From contig NZ_AP025730.1 in the NCBI RefSeq assembly GCF_023734135.1, positions 4,030,001-4,094,000 of the forward strand: 64,000 nt of DNA, written 5' to 3'. Numbering within the stretch: position 1 is the first letter of the stretch; each line of letters starts with the position of its first letter. The notes under the pieces were generated by a model that saw nothing but the letters and a program-made list of their open reading frames with translations, did not search any database and was not told where the DNA came from. Origin of the DNA: Sphaerotilus microaerophilus (GTDB taxonomy: Bacteria > Pseudomonadota > Gammaproteobacteria > Burkholderiales > Burkholderiaceae_C). Position numbers and translations under genes: made by a program. Positions 8,456 to 17,362 of this stretch are shown here, piece by piece.

Positions 8456-8791
8456 ATTTTGTCCAAGACAAATAACCACTGTTGTCGAGCGTGATTGCGG
8501 CAACGCCCCCCACCACCGGCCTCCAGCGCACGGCCAGTGCCCGAGCAGCGCCTGCCCAAGCGGCCGGAGCGGGTCGCGGTGCTGCCGGGCTGCCACCAGA
8601 CGCCGGCCGACCTGGAGGAGCTGCGCTGCGGGTTGCCTTTGCGCCAGTTCGACCGGCTCACGGGCCTGCTGTCGACCGACGCCTTCGCGCAGCACCTGGT
8701 CGAGATCTCCGGCCGCACGCCCGCACAACACGGTGTGTAATGGCGAGTGTGCGGAAAACCGTCGCCGCATCCGCCACATTCGAATCTGTTC
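8456..8791. other. Intergenic region upstream of modA
   Basis: This 336-bp stretch separates the divergent esterase-like gene from modA. A short open frame runs from 8495 to 8740 on the plus strand (81 codons, end PAQHGV), but it has no similarity I recognise and no ribosome binding site. No ModE-type palindrome (TATATA-rich arms) is visible. The promoter of modABC must lie here, but I cannot place it. Confidence 0.4.
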
Positions 8792-9574
8792 ATGCCACTA
8801 CCCGCTCGTCTTCTCCTGCTGCTCGTTCTGGGCCTGGCCATCGGTACCGCCCGAGCTGAGCGCATCACCGTGGCAGCCGCGGCCGATCTCAAGTTCGCGA
8901 TGGACGAGATCGTTGCCGCGTTCCAACGGCAGCATCCCGCCGACGAAGTCACCGCCATCTACGGCTCGTCTGGCAAGTTCTACACCCAGCTCCAGCAGGG
9001 TGCGCCCTACGACCTGTTCTTCTCGGCTGACATCACCTACCCCCGGGAGCTGGCCAAGGCAGGTCTGGCCGGTTCACCCGTGCAGGCCTACGCCACTGGC
9101 CGCCTGGTGTTGTGGAGCCCCACGCCCGATGTGGTGCGCCGCGGCCTGACGGGACTGCTGGATGCAGCGGTGACCCGCATCGCCATCGCCAATCCGCGCC
9201 ACGCCCCCTACGGCCGCCGCGCCGAAGAGGCGCTGAAGGCAGCTGGCGTCTGGTCGCAGGTCCAGGGCAAGCTGGTGCTCGGCGAGAACATCGCACAGAC
9301 CGCGCAGATCGTGCAGACCGGCAATGCCCAAGCGGGGCTGATCGCGTTGTCGCTGGCACTGAGTCCCGAGCTGACACGCAGCGGGCAGCACCAGTTGCTG
9401 CCCGCTGCGCTGCATGCCCCGCTGGAGCAGGCCTTTGTCGTCACGCAAAAGGGCGCAGCCCAGCCCGCGGCCCTGCGTTTCGCGGCGTTCATGGGCACAG
9501 CAGCAGCGTCCGCGGTCCTGGCGCGCTGGGGGTTCGAGCCACCCACTGCGGCTGCAGTGCGCCGTACACAGTGA
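8792..9574 (+). CDS. modA: Molybdate ABC transporter, periplasmic binding protein ModA
   Basis: A 260-residue periplasmic protein. A signal peptide covers about residues 1-22 ([19 protein letters not shown], cleavage after ARA). The mature chain opens with [16 protein letters not shown] and continues with [20 protein letters not shown], the standard ModA/WtpA signature in which Ser residues bind the oxyanion. The ATG at 8792 is chosen because it gives a proper signal peptide; an earlier in-frame start would bury it. Its stop overlaps the modB start by one base. Molybdate uptake feeds molybdopterin enzymes and, in diazotrophs, nitrogenase. Confidence 0.95.
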   Translation: MPLPARLLLLLVLGLAIGTARAERITVAAAADLKFAMDEIVAAFQRQHPADEVTAIYGSSGKFYTQLQQGAPYDLFFSADITYPRELAKAGLAGSPVQAYATGRLVLWSPTPDVVRRGLTGLLDAAVTRIAIANPRHAPYGRRAEEALKAAGVWSQVQGKLVLGENIAQTAQIVQTGNAQAGLIALSLALSPELTRSGQHQLLPAALHAPLEQAFVVTQKGAAQPAALRFAAFMGTAAASAVLARWGFEPPTAAAVRRTQ

Positions 9575-10257
9575 TGCTCTCTGCCGACGACTGGCAGGCG
9601 CTGGCGCTGACACTGCGGCTGGCCGCGGTGGTCACGGCCATCCTGTTTCTCCTTGCCACGCCGCTGGCCTGGTGGCTGGCGCGCAGCCGCTGGCGCTGGA
9701 AAGGGGTGGTCACCGCGGTGGTGGCCCTGCCGCTGGTGCTGCCGCCCAGCGTGCTGGGCTTCTACCTGCTCATCGCGCTGGGTCCGCAGGGCCCCGTGGG
9801 CCAGCTCACCGAGTCGCTCGGGCTGGGGCGCCTGCCCTTCAGCTTCTGGGGGCTGGTGCTGGCCTCGGTGGTGTACTCGCTGCCCTTCATGGTGCAGCCG
9901 CTGCACAACGCCTTCGAGGCCATCGGCGAGCGCCCGCTGGAGGTGGCCGCCACGCTGCGCGCCTCGCCGCTGGACGCCTTCTTCTCGGTGGCGCTGCCGC
10001 TGGCGGGGCCGGGCTTCCTGACCGGCGGCATCCTCACCTTTGCGCACACCGTGGGCGAGTTCGGCGTGGTGCTGATGATCGGCGGCAACATCCCCGGCGT
10101 GACCCGCGTGGTCTCGGTGCAGATCTACGACCACGTCGAGGCGCTGGCCTATGCGGACGCGCACCGGCTCTCAGCGGTGATGCTGGTGTTCTCCTTCCTG
10201 GTGCTGCTGGCCGTCTACGGCTGGCGCGGCCGGCCGGCGGCCAAGGGGGCGATGTGA
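9574..10257 (+). CDS. modB: Molybdate ABC transporter permease ModB
   Basis: A 227-residue inner-membrane permease with about five hydrophobic segments. The cytoplasmic EAA loop is clear: [20 protein letters not shown] followed by [20 protein letters not shown], which is highly typical of ModB. The [14 protein letters not shown] segment near residue 55 is also family-specific. The start ATG overlaps the modA stop (TGATG) and the stop overlaps the GTG start of modC by four bases, so modABC is one tightly coupled operon. Confidence 0.95.
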   Translation: MLSADDWQALALTLRLAAVVTAILFLLATPLAWWLARSRWRWKGVVTAVVALPLVLPPSVLGFYLLIALGPQGPVGQLTESLGLGRLPFSFWGLVLASVVYSLPFMVQPLHNAFEAIGERPLEVAATLRASPLDAFFSVALPLAGPGFLTGGILTFAHTVGEFGVVLMIGGNIPGVTRVVSVQIYDHVEALAYADAHRLSAVMLVFSFLVLLAVYGWRGRPAAKGAM

Positions 10258-11345
10258 GCGTGCCGGCCATCGAGGCGCGCCTCCACCTGCCCTGGCCGGG
10301 CTTCACGCTGGACGTGGACCTGCGCCTGCCCGGGCGCGGCGTGACGGCGCTGTTCGGCCACTCCGGCTCGGGCAAGACCACGCTGCTGCGCTGCATCGCC
10401 GGGCTGGAGCGGGCACCGGGCGCGCGCGTGGTGTTCCAGGGCGAGGTCTGGCAGGACGGCGCCACCTGGCTGCCCACCCACCGCCGCCCGCTGGGCTACG
10501 TCTTCCAGGAGGCCAGCCTCTTCCCGCACCTGAGCGTGGCCGGCAACCTGCGCTACGGCCTGAAGCGCGCCGGCGCAGACGACTCCGCGCTGCAGCAGGC
10601 CATCGCCCTGCTGGGCATCGGCCACCTGCTGGAGCGCCGCCCGGACCGCCTCTCCGGCGGCGAGCGCCAGCGCGTGGGCATCGCCCGCGCCCTCGCCCTG
10701 CGCCCGCGCGTGCTGCTGATGGACGAACCGCTGGCCGCGCTGGACCATGCGCGCAAGAAGGAAATCCTGCCCTACCTGGAGCGCCTGCGCGACGAGCTGG
10801 ACATCCCCATCCTCTACGTCAGCCACTCGCCCGACGAGGTGGCCCGGCTCGCCGACCACCTGGTCGTGCTGGCCGACGGTCGGGTGCAGGCCGAGGGCCC
10901 GCTGGCCGAGACGCTGACCCGCCTGGACGGCCCGCTGCGCCTGGGCGAGGACGCCGGCGTGGTGCTGGCCGGCACGCTGGCCGAGCGCGACGAGGCCTGG
11001 CACCTGGTGCGCATCGACTTCCCCGGCGGCCACCTCTGGACCCGCGACCCCGGCCTGCCGCTGGGCAAGGCGGTGCGCGTGCGCGTGCTGGCACGCGACG
11101 TCAGCCTGGCGCGCCAGCCGCCCTGGAGCAGCAGCATCCAGAACGTGCTGCCCGGCGTGGTCGATGCCCTGGCGGCGGACGAGCACCCCGGCGTGGCGCT
11201 GGTGCGCGTGGTGGTGGGCGACGAAGACGCCGGCCACGCCACCCTGCTCGCACGCGTCACCCGGCGCTCCGCCGCCAGCCTCGGGCTGGAGCCGGGCACG
11301 CCGGTGTGGGTCCAGATCAAGTCGGTGGCGCTGCTGGAAGGCTGA
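10254..11345 (+). CDS. modC: Molybdate ABC transporter ATPase ModC
   Basis: A 363-residue ATPase that powers molybdate import. Walker A is GHSGSGKTT (near residue 38), the ABC signature [15 protein letters not shown], and Walker [13 protein letters not shown]. The H-loop His lies in [11 protein letters not shown]. The last ~70 residues (from about 290) form a TOBE/Mop domain that binds oxyanions, as usual for ModC. The GTG start sits four bases inside modB and places the first strand IEARLHL correctly. No molybdenum-responsive regulator modE is seen in the window. Confidence 0.95.
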   Translation: MSVPAIEARLHLPWPGFTLDVDLRLPGRGVTALFGHSGSGKTTLLRCIAGLERAPGARVVFQGEVWQDGATWLPTHRRPLGYVFQEASLFPHLSVAGNLRYGLKRAGADDSALQQAIALLGIGHLLERRPDRLSGGERQRVGIARALALRPRVLLMDEPLAALDHARKKEILPYLERLRDELDIPILYVSHSPDEVARLADHLVVLADGRVQAEGPLAETLTRLDGPLRLGEDAGVVLAGTLAERDEAWHLVRIDFPGGHLWTRDPGLPLGKAVRVRVLARDVSLARQPPWSSSIQNVLPGVVDALAADEHPGVALVRVVVGDEDAGHATLLARVTRRSAASLGLEPGTPVWVQIKSVALLEG

Positions 11346-11380
11346 GCCACCGCAGGAACCGGGCCCTGCGGGGCCCGGCT

Positions 11381-11443
11381 GGCCCGTCAGGCCCGTCAGG
11401 CCCGTCAGGCCCGTCAGGCCCGTCAGGCCCGTCAGGCCCGTCA
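11381..11443. repeat. 9-bp tandem repeat GGCCCGTCA x7
   Basis: Seven perfect copies of GGCCCGTCA fill the gap between convergent modC and the flavodoxin-like gene. The TCA of the last copy (11441-11443) is, on the minus strand, the TGA stop codon of the flavodoxin-like gene, so the array begins exactly at that stop. The unit is three codons long. No hairpin arms are obvious within the array. Confidence 0.92.
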
Positions 11444-11995
11444 GGCCGGGATGCGCGCCACCACGGTGGCCAGGCGCTCGCCGAACTTCTTCGCGGTGGC
11501 GATGTCGCCGGCCGGGATCTCGTCCACGCTGGCGTCCGACGGGGTGGCGGTCATCAGGCCGCTGGAGGAGGCGACGTAGTTGATGTCGTCGCGCGTGGCC
11601 GCCTTGCTGTTGCTCGGCATCATGCCGGTGCCCACCCACAGGCCGCTGTGCTGCATCGCCAGCGTCATGAAGTAGTGCAGCGTGCTGTGCTTGTCGCCGT
11701 TCATCGACGCGGAGTTGGTGAAGCCGGCGAAGAGCTTGTCCTTCCACGCCTGGGTGAACCAGGCCTTGGAGCTGGCGTCGGCAAATTTCTTGAACTGCCA
11801 GCTCACACTGCCCATGTAGGTCGGCGAGCCGAAGACGATCATCTTGGCGGCCTGGAGCTGCTCCCAGCCGCCCTCGGGCAGGTTGCCTTCGGCGTCGATG
11901 GCCACCAGCGTGGCGCCGGCCGTCTCGGCGACGGCCTGCGCGACCTTCAGGGTGTGGCCGTAGCCGCTGTGGAAGACGATGGCGATGTCGGACAT
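11441..11995 (-). CDS. Flavodoxin-fold (WrbA-like) protein
   Basis: A 184-residue flavodoxin-family protein. The FMN phosphate-binding loop near the N-terminus is HSGYGHTLKVAQAVAE, close to the WrbA type (YSxYGHT), and the second loop is FGSPTYMGSVSWQFKKFAD. Such proteins are FMN-dependent NAD(P)H:quinone oxidoreductases or flavodoxin-like electron carriers in the cytoplasm. The ATG at 11995 has AGGAA eight bases upstream; a TTG two codons earlier is less likely. Its stop is formed by the adjacent 9-bp repeat. Proximity to modABC and the nifE remnant is notable, but the protein is not a NifF-type flavodoxin by sequence. Confidence 0.85.
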   Translation of the reverse strand: MSDIAIVFHSGYGHTLKVAQAVAETAGATLVAIDAEGNLPEGGWEQLQAAKMIVFGSPTYMGSVSWQFKKFADASSKAWFTQAWKDKLFAGFTNSASMNGDKHSTLHYFMTLAMQHSGLWVGTGMMPSNSKAATRDDINYVASSSGLMTATPSDASVDEIPAGDIATAKKFGERLATVVARIPA

Positions 11996-12160
11996 GGTCA
12001 AATTTCCTGGAATGTGAGGACGGGAGAAGGCTGCCCCTGCGGGCGGGGTGACGGAGCACCCGAGCGAGCCGCCATCCTAGGCAGCGCCTCCGCCTCGGCG
12101 GTTGCAAGCCTTCGCGCGGACCGTGCAGGCGGCTTGAATGCCCCTCCGCCAGGCCAGGGG

Positions 12161-13981
12161 TCAGCGCAGCCGGACGAGCTGATACTCGGAGGCCGGATCG
12201 GGCATGCCCACCAAGCGGCTGATGAGCCACTTCACTGACCCGTCGGCGCTGTGGAAGACGAACCGACCCTCCTGCGCATAACCCACACCGCCCACGCTCA
12301 CCGGCGGGATCGAGCGCACCGAGCTGCGGTTCAGGAAGTCGCTTTCATAGAGGTTCAGGTGCGTCTTGCAGGACAGGGGCTCGTAGGCAGACAGACACTG
12401 CGCCGAGTTCATCTCGATCAACGCCACCTCCTTGACCAAGCTGCTCTGGCTCAGCGAGACGATGCGGTAGCCGTAGGTGCTGTCGGACGACAGCGCCAGC
12501 CGCCCCGCATAGATCAGGTCGTTCGCCTTGACGCTGCTGCTGCGCAGCGTGTTGCCGCAGGCGGTGTAGATCGTGCTGCCGTCCTCCTTGAACCAGAGGT
12601 TGCTGCACATGGCGTACTCACCGTGGTACGGCGAGTCGTACAGGTAGCTCGGTGGCGAGGTGGTCAGGTCGATCTTCGCGATGTCATCCGGCGACAGCCC
12701 CGAGTTGGCCATGTACAGGCTGGTGCCGGAGGGGCTCAGCCGGGCTCTCGTGTTGCCATAGATGCCTCCCAGGGCCTGCACCAGCGTTTCCGTGTTGGTG
12801 GCCACGTCGATCGTGTGCAACTGCTCCCACTGCGACGAGCGCGGGAAGGCGTGCACCCGCCCGCTGCCATCCAGAACCAGGTCGTACACGTTGGCAGAGA
12901 CCTGGAGGGTGCGCACGACCGGGCTGGCCGCCGTCAGGTCCACGATGCTCACCAGGGCATCGTGGCCCACCGCGGCCTGCCGACCGTCGGGGCTGACCGA
13001 CACCGCCGTCGGCACCTTCGCCAAGGCCACCCGGCGTTCAGTGCCGGTCCGGGTGTCGTGGATGTACAGCGCCGGGCTGGGCCAGGAGGCAACCATCACC
13101 ACCGAGTCCAGGGCACGGCTGTACTCGGCGTCCACCACGTCGTGCGGCAGCGCCGCCCGGCTGGCCACGTCGATGGGGGTGAGGCCAGGCTCCGGTATCG
13201 GCTCGTTGTTGACCGTGTACTGGGTGGCCAAGGTCAACGGACTGCCCACCAGCGCCCGGTTGCAGGACGAGTCGATGCAGACCCGCAGGGTGACACTGCC
13301 GTCGTAGCGGCCCACGTCGAGCGACTGGGGCGTGAGGAAGGAAACATCCACCCGCGTCTGGGTCGGCGACAACGAGGTGCTCGTCACCGAGGCGATGCCC
13401 TGCCCCGAACTCGTCGCCTGGACGTACACCCCACCCGGCAGCGCCTCGCTGCTGCTCACCACCACACTGGCCACGGGCAGGACCGCGTCCTGCTTCGACG
13501 CCGTCAGCACCACCTGCGTGCGATCCGCGCTGGCCTGCGCGTCGGCGTTGTACGAGCCCGAGACCGTGTAGGTCACCGGGATGCGCAATGGGCTGTTGTT
13601 CACGTGCCGCGCGCAGTAGCCGTCACGGCACACCGAGATCGTCACCGTGTCCCGGTACACGCCGTTGGGCAATTGCCCCGGCGCGAAGAAGCGGATCTCG
13701 ATGAGCGCCCGGTCTTCCGACGGGCTGGTCCAACTCACGCTCTGGACCCCGTTGTAGGTGGAATCGACGCTCAGGTACAGACCCTCAGCGGGCATGTCCT
13801 GGGCCGACAGGAGCACGGTCACGACCGGGGCGGCCTCGGCCGGCGTGGCCGAGACGCTGACCGTGCTGCGATCCACCGAAATCGACGGATCGCTCTCCCC
13901 GCCGCCACCGCTGCAGCCCAGCACCGCGAACGCGGCAAGCGCCAGCAGCCACCAACTCATCAGTCTCATCAATCGCTTCAT
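12161..13981 (-). CDS. Lipoprotein with two Ig-like modules and a predicted beta-propeller
   Basis: A 606-residue predicted lipoprotein. The signal ends in AVLGC with the lipidated Cys at 23, followed by SGGGGES. Residues about 33-142 and 148-255 are two related modules, each beginning with a DRSTVSV/DRTQVVL type strand and ending in a paired-Cys loop (CRDGYC, CIDSSC) followed by SPL...YTV; they resemble BACON/Ig-like surface modules. Residues about 270-600 show repeated strands such as AVSVSPDGRQAAVGHDALV, typical of a YncE/beta-propeller fold. GAGGAG precedes the ATG. No enzyme motif is seen. The role is unknown; an envelope or adhesion function is inferred from architecture alone. Confidence 0.8.
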   Translation of the reverse strand: MKRLMRLMSWWLLALAAFAVLGCSGGGGESDPSISVDRSTVSVSATPAEAAPVVTVLLSAQDMPAEGLYLSVDSTYNGVQSVSWTSPSEDRALIEIRFFAPGQLPNGVYRDTVTISVCRDGYCARHVNNSPLRIPVTYTVSGSYNADAQASADRTQVVLTASKQDAVLPVASVVVSSSEALPGGVYVQATSSGQGIASVTSTSLSPTQTRVDVSFLTPQSLDVGRYDGSVTLRVCIDSSCNRALVGSPLTLATQYTVNNEPIPEPGLTPIDVASRAALPHDVVDAEYSRALDSVVMVASWPSPALYIHDTRTGTERRVALAKVPTAVSVSPDGRQAAVGHDALVSIVDLTAASPVVRTLQVSANVYDLVLDGSGRVHAFPRSSQWEQLHTIDVATNTETLVQALGGIYGNTRARLSPSGTSLYMANSGLSPDDIAKIDLTTSPPSYLYDSPYHGEYAMCSNLWFKEDGSTIYTACGNTLRSSSVKANDLIYAGRLALSSDSTYGYRIVSLSQSSLVKEVALIEMNSAQCLSAYEPLSCKTHLNLYESDFLNRSSVRSIPPVSVGGVGYAQEGRFVFHSADGSVKWLISRLVGMPDPASEYQLVRLR

Positions 13982-14250
13982 GCTGCGCTCCTCCTCGGCC
14001 CGGCGGAACCGTCTGCCAAGCCGTCGTCCAGAGCTTCAGGCTAGATCGACCCAGCGCCACGTGCACATTTTTTTACGAACGCCGATTGAGGAGAAACAAA
14101 CCAGAGGCGCGACGGAGCTCCTCGGCACGCCCGAGCCAGGCTGGCGCGAAAGCTGCATCGCCCCCCGCAGCAACCATCTGCGGCCATACTAGGGTTTGCA
14201 CCCATCACCCGACGAGGTTCATCCTGGACACCCCTGCCGACACGCTCCCC

Positions 14251-14712
14251 GTGGAGGGAAGCCCCCGCTTCAGCACCGAAGAGCTGGAGAGCATGCGCTG
14301 GCTGATGCAGGAGAAGGCGGAGGCCTTCTCCGAGCTGAGTCGCCGCATCGCGCGGCTGTGCCACCGGCTGGGCATCCTCCTGAAGACGGGGGAAGATCTG
14401 CGCCGCATCCTCGAACGGGAGGCGCAGGGGTTCTCCGCCGCCGACCATGCGCTGGCGGAGTTCACCTCGCTCAACCTGGGCGGGCGCCACCCCGACCGCG
14501 AGCACCTGGAGCGCGAAGAGCTGCGCGGCCTGCTGGCGATGCGCTGCGAGTTGCTGACGCAGACGCTGCAGGACTGGGGCCTGGAGGCGACGCAGAAGAT
14601 CACGGCGGCGTCGGAATCCAGGCTGGAACACGAGGGCTTCACCCCGGGTTCGGACGGTTTCACGCTGCTGCACCAGCTCAACGCCCCGCGCGAACCCCGG
14701 CAGATCAGCTGA
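14251..14712 (+). CDS. Hypothetical helical protein
   Basis: About 153 residues without recognised family. The core from STEELESMRWLMQEKAEAFS to TQKITAASESRL is strongly amphipathic and charged, suggesting a helical bundle or coiled coil. There is no signal peptide, transmembrane segment or Cys cluster. The start is uncertain: the frame is open back to a TTG at 14086, but neither that codon nor the GTG chosen here at 14251 has a clear ribosome binding site, and the residues before the GTG look non-coding. It converges on the bufferin operon with 28 bp between stops. Confidence 0.55.
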   Translation: MEGSPRFSTEELESMRWLMQEKAEAFSELSRRIARLCHRLGILLKTGEDLRRILEREAQGFSAADHALAEFTSLNLGGRHPDREHLEREELRGLLAMRCELLTQTLQDWGLEATQKITAASESRLEHEGFTPGSDGFTLLHQLNAPREPRQIS

Positions 14713-14740
14713 GCGGGCGCCCGGTCCGCTCACGCCCGCG

Positions 14741-15301
14741 TCACCGGGCCGGCTGTACCCGATCCCACCCCGTCACATGGTCGACTGACCAGGCCCCCGG
14801 GCCGTGGGCGATCAGCAGCAGCAGCGCGGCGGCCCAGATGCCGTGGGTGGCGTAAGCGCCGGGGTAGACCAGCAGCTGGATCACGATCGTCATGCCGAGC
14901 AGGCCCAGCGCGGCGAAACGCGTGCCCAGGCCGAGCAGCAGGAGCAGCGGCAGGGCGTGCTCGGCGCTGGCGGCCAGCAGCGCGGCCGATTCCGGCGGCA
15001 GGATCGGCAGGCGGTACTCGTCGCGGAAGAGATCGACCGCGGAGGCCGACAGCCGGGGCCAGCCAAGCTGGAAGCGGCCCTCGACGAGGTTGATGGCCAG
15101 GCCCTCGATCTTGGTCTGGCCGGAGAGCCAGAAGGTCGCGGCCAGCGAGAAGCGTGCAAGCGCGGCGACCAGCGTGTGCGGCAGGCGGCCGAGTTGGGCG
15201 CACAGCGGATGCCACCAGCGGGCGAGTAGACCGGGGCTGGACGGACTGGGCAGGGCCCCAGGCGCGGTGGCCATGGGGGTGACGGGCGCAGTGTGGTTCA
15301 T
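14741..15301 (-). CDS. DoxX-family membrane protein of the bufferin operon
   Basis: A 186-residue inner-membrane protein with about four hydrophobic segments. The motif FSLAATFWLSGQTKIEG near residue 55 and HALPLLLLLGLGTRFAALGL near residue 118 are characteristic of DoxX proteins that accompany DUF692/DUF2063 genes. In such operons the DoxX member is thought to act with the copper-binding peptide, but its biochemical role is not established. It is the last gene of the operon, 27 bp after bufC. Confidence 0.88.
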   Translation of the reverse strand: MNHTAPVTPMATAPGALPSPSSPGLLARWWHPLCAQLGRLPHTLVAALARFSLAATFWLSGQTKIEGLAINLVEGRFQLGWPRLSASAVDLFRDEYRLPILPPESAALLAASAEHALPLLLLLGLGTRFAALGLLGMTIVIQLLVYPGAYATHGIWAAALLLLIAHGPGAWSVDHVTGWDRVQPAR

Positions 15302-15328
15302 GGCAGTGGGTCCTCTGGTTCCTCTGGG

Positions 15329-16123
15329 TCAGCCCGGGTCATGCCAGGCCGTGATGAGGCCCTGGCGCAGCAGCAAGGTCAGGCAGGCGGCGAGCGTGGC
15401 GGCTTCGCCCTCCTGGGTTTCTTCCGCATGGCGAGCGGCCTCGCCCAGGGTCTGCCCGCGGGCCAGGGCGGCCAGCACGGCCGCCTGCGCGGGTGGGAGG
15501 GGCAGGACCTGCAGCTCGTCGCCCTGGCGCAGCAGCAGCGCCGCCTCGCCCTGCTGGATGTCGAGGTCGGCCCACGCCCCCGCGCCCTGGTGCGCCGCCC
15601 AGAGCGATACGCAGGCCCAGCGCGACTGGTAGACCGCCGCGCCCGGGTGCCAGGTCAGCCGGGCAGCGCTCAGGCGATGCGGCTGCGCCAGGCGGGCGGC
15701 GATGGCCGATTCGGGCAGTGCGCTGGCGTCGGCGGCGTGGTACAGACGCACCCGCGCCCGCTCCAGCCGGGCCAGGTCGGCCAGCCAGGGCCAGGCGGCA
15801 GCGGGCGCGTAGCGCTCGATCCAGCCGGCCAGCTCGTCGCCCCAGTCGCTCAGCACCGGGCTGGCAGGTGGGTGGTCGCGGAGGAACTCGCGCGCGAGCA
15901 CCTCGAAGGCGGTGGCACCGACGTGGGCACGCAGCACCGGAAAGGCCTCCCCCAGCGCCTCGCTGAGCCCGAGCACGACGTTGTTGCGGTGCAGGGCAAA
16001 GCGCTGGGCCGGATCGGAGCCGTTCCAGCTGCGCAGGCCGGTGGGTGCGCCGAGTTGCGGATCGAGCAGGGCCTGGGCCCAGGCGGCCTGGCTGCGCTGG
16101 ACATCCTGAATGGCAGGTGTCAT
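15329..16123 (-). CDS. bufC: BufC/HvfC-like DUF2063 protein (MNIO partner)
   Basis: A 264-residue protein with the DUF2063 N-terminus: Q-rich start, then RFALHRNNVVLGLSEALGEA and FPVLRAHVGATAFEVLAREF, ending the domain with HPPASPVLSDWGDEL. Annotated elsewhere as putative DNA-binding, this family is the recognition partner that delivers the precursor peptide to the MNIO enzyme in bufferin and related RiPP systems. The C-terminal half is a winged-helix-like region. Its ATG overlaps the stop of bufB by four bases (ATGA), so the two proteins are made together, in line with a complex. Confidence 0.9.
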   Translation of the reverse strand: MTPAIQDVQRSQAAWAQALLDPQLGAPTGLRSWNGSDPAQRFALHRNNVVLGLSEALGEAFPVLRAHVGATAFEVLAREFLRDHPPASPVLSDWGDELAGWIERYAPAAAWPWLADLARLERARVRLYHAADASALPESAIAARLAQPHRLSAARLTWHPGAAVYQSRWACVSLWAAHQGAGAWADLDIQQGEAALLLRQGDELQVLPLPPAQAAVLAALARGQTLGEAARHAEETQEGEAATLAACLTLLLRQGLITAWHDPG

Positions 16124-17013
16124 GCCGGCACCTCCACTTGCGGATGCGGATGCGGCTGTGGCCACACCTGCGGCTGGGCCACGTGACGCAGATCCCGGCG
16201 CGCACGGGCGGCCTCGGCTTCCAGGGCTTGCAGTGGAGGGACTTCGGCGTCGCGCTCGATCAGCGTGGGCACGGGCCGGCCGAGCCGGGCGAGCAGGCGC
16301 CGGTACAGGGACCAGACCGGGTCGGCCACGGCGCAGTCGTGGGTGTCGATCAGCAGCGGGTCGCCGAGGCTGTCCACCTCGCGGCGGTGGCCAGCGAGGT
16401 GGACCTCGCCGATGGCCTGTGGCGGCAGCGCGCCAAGCAGCTCCCAGGCGTCGCACCCCTGGTTGACCGCACTGACGTAGGCGTTGTTGACGTCCACCAG
16501 CAACCCGCAGCCGCTGCGGCGCTGCACCTCGGTGAGGAACGCCGCCTCGTCCATCGTGGAGGCATCGAACGCGACATAGCGGCTCGGGTTCTCCAGCAGC
16601 AGGCGCCGGCCCAGCCGCGTCTGCACCTGGTCGATGTGCTCGCACACGCGCTGCAGCGTGGCCCGGTGGTAGGGCAGCGGCAGCAGGTCGCCCAGGTACC
16701 GGCCGCCGTGGATGGACCAGGCCAGGTGCTCGGAGAACCACTGCGGCTCGAAGCGCTCCAGCAGCGCCTGCAGGCGCTCCAGGTGGGCCTCATCAAGCGG
16801 CCCCGGAGCACCGATCGACAGCCCCACACCGTGGATGGACAGCGGCCAGCGCGCGCGCAGCGCCTCCAGGTGGCGCAGGAAGGGGCCGCCGGCGACCATG
16901 TAGTTCTCGGCGTGGACCTCGAAGAAGTCCACCGCCGCCCCATCACGCAGGATCTGCGCGACGTGGACCGTCTTCAGGCCGATGCCGGCCAGCGGGGTGG
17001 GGGTGGCTTGCAT
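16120..17013 (-). CDS. bufB: MNIO (DUF692) iron oxidase modifying the bufferin precursor
   Basis: A 297-residue TIM-barrel enzyme of the multinuclear non-heme iron-dependent oxidase (MNIO, DUF692/MbnB-like) family. Landmarks are VDFFEVHAENYM, LSIHGVGLSIG, FSEHLAWS, LLENPSRYV, LLVDVNNAYV, IGEVHLAGH and ID(T)HD; the His, Glu, Asp and Asn residues in these strands form the iron sites in MbnB. In characterised bufferin systems the homologue converts Cys residues of the precursor to 5-thiooxazole groups that bind copper. The ATG at 17013 lies 13 bp after the precursor gene; upstream in-frame sequence is out of register with any family member. The C-terminus is His/Pro-rich. Confidence 0.94.
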   Translation of the reverse strand: MQATPTPLAGIGLKTVHVAQILRDGAAVDFFEVHAENYMVAGGPFLRHLEALRARWPLSIHGVGLSIGAPGPLDEAHLERLQALLERFEPQWFSEHLAWSIHGGRYLGDLLPLPYHRATLQRVCEHIDQVQTRLGRRLLLENPSRYVAFDASTMDEAAFLTEVQRRSGCGLLVDVNNAYVSAVNQGCDAWELLGALPPQAIGEVHLAGHRREVDSLGDPLLIDTHDCAVADPVWSLYRRLLARLGRPVPTLIERDAEVPPLQALEAEAARARRDLRHVAQPQVWPQPHPHPQVEVPA

Positions 17014-17026
17014 GGCGCCATTCCGC

Positions 17027-17362
17027 TCACATGGCCGGGCGGCCTTCCTTGAATGCCATCGGCTGGCCGTGGCCGGTCGGCGAGTGGGGCGAGGCCATCT
17101 GTGCGCAGGTGCCGGCAGGCACGAACTTCCAGGCGTTGCCCTGGTGGTCCTTCTTGGCCGTGCCGGCGCAGGTGGTGCCGGCACCGGCGGCGCAGTCGTT
17201 CTGGCCCTTGAGGGCCACGCCGAAGCACTTTTCCTTGGCAACGTCCTTGCCGGCCTCCTGGGCGGCGGCTGGCGCCTGGGCGAGGGCCAGGGCAGCGCCC
17301 AGGGCCAGGGCGAGCGTGGTGGCGGTGGCGGCAGCGGTGGCAGTGTGGCGGGCAGAGGTCAT
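17027..17362 (-). CDS. bufA1: Bufferin precursor peptide BufA1 (DUF2282)
   Basis: A 111-residue secreted precursor. Residues 1-34 are a long Ala-rich signal peptide. The mature part has the DUF2282 pattern [22 protein letters not shown] and [12 protein letters not shown], with exactly four Cys at 46, 57, 65 and 86. In studied bufferins the central cysteines are oxidised by BufB and the exported product sequesters copper in the periplasm. The gene is first in an operon with bufB, bufC and a doxX gene, the canonical order. The C-terminal tail carries additional His and Met residues ([12 protein letters not shown]), which might also bind metal. Confidence 0.94.
   Translation of the reverse strand: MTSARHTATAAATATTLALALGAALALAQAPAAAQEAGKDVAKEKCFGVALKGQNDCAAGAGTTCAGTAKKDHQGNAWKFVPAGTCAQMASPHSPTGHGQPMAFKEGRPAM

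Noticed and set aside
8495..8740. An 81-codon frame upstream of modA
   Set aside because: No ribosome binding site, no similarity I can recognise and an unusual N-terminus. I mention it under the intergenic region but do not call a gene.
8456..8791. ModE operator upstream of modA
   Set aside because: I searched for TATATA-type palindromes and found none in this interval.
7525..11443. Short tandem arrays considered as CRISPR
   Set aside because: Units of 8 and 9 bp follow each other without spacers, and no cas gene is nearby.
11441..11995. Flavodoxin-like gene as nifF
   Set aside because: Its N-terminal loop is of the WrbA/quinone oxidoreductase type, not the flavodoxin type of NifF, so nearness to the nifE remnant is not enough.
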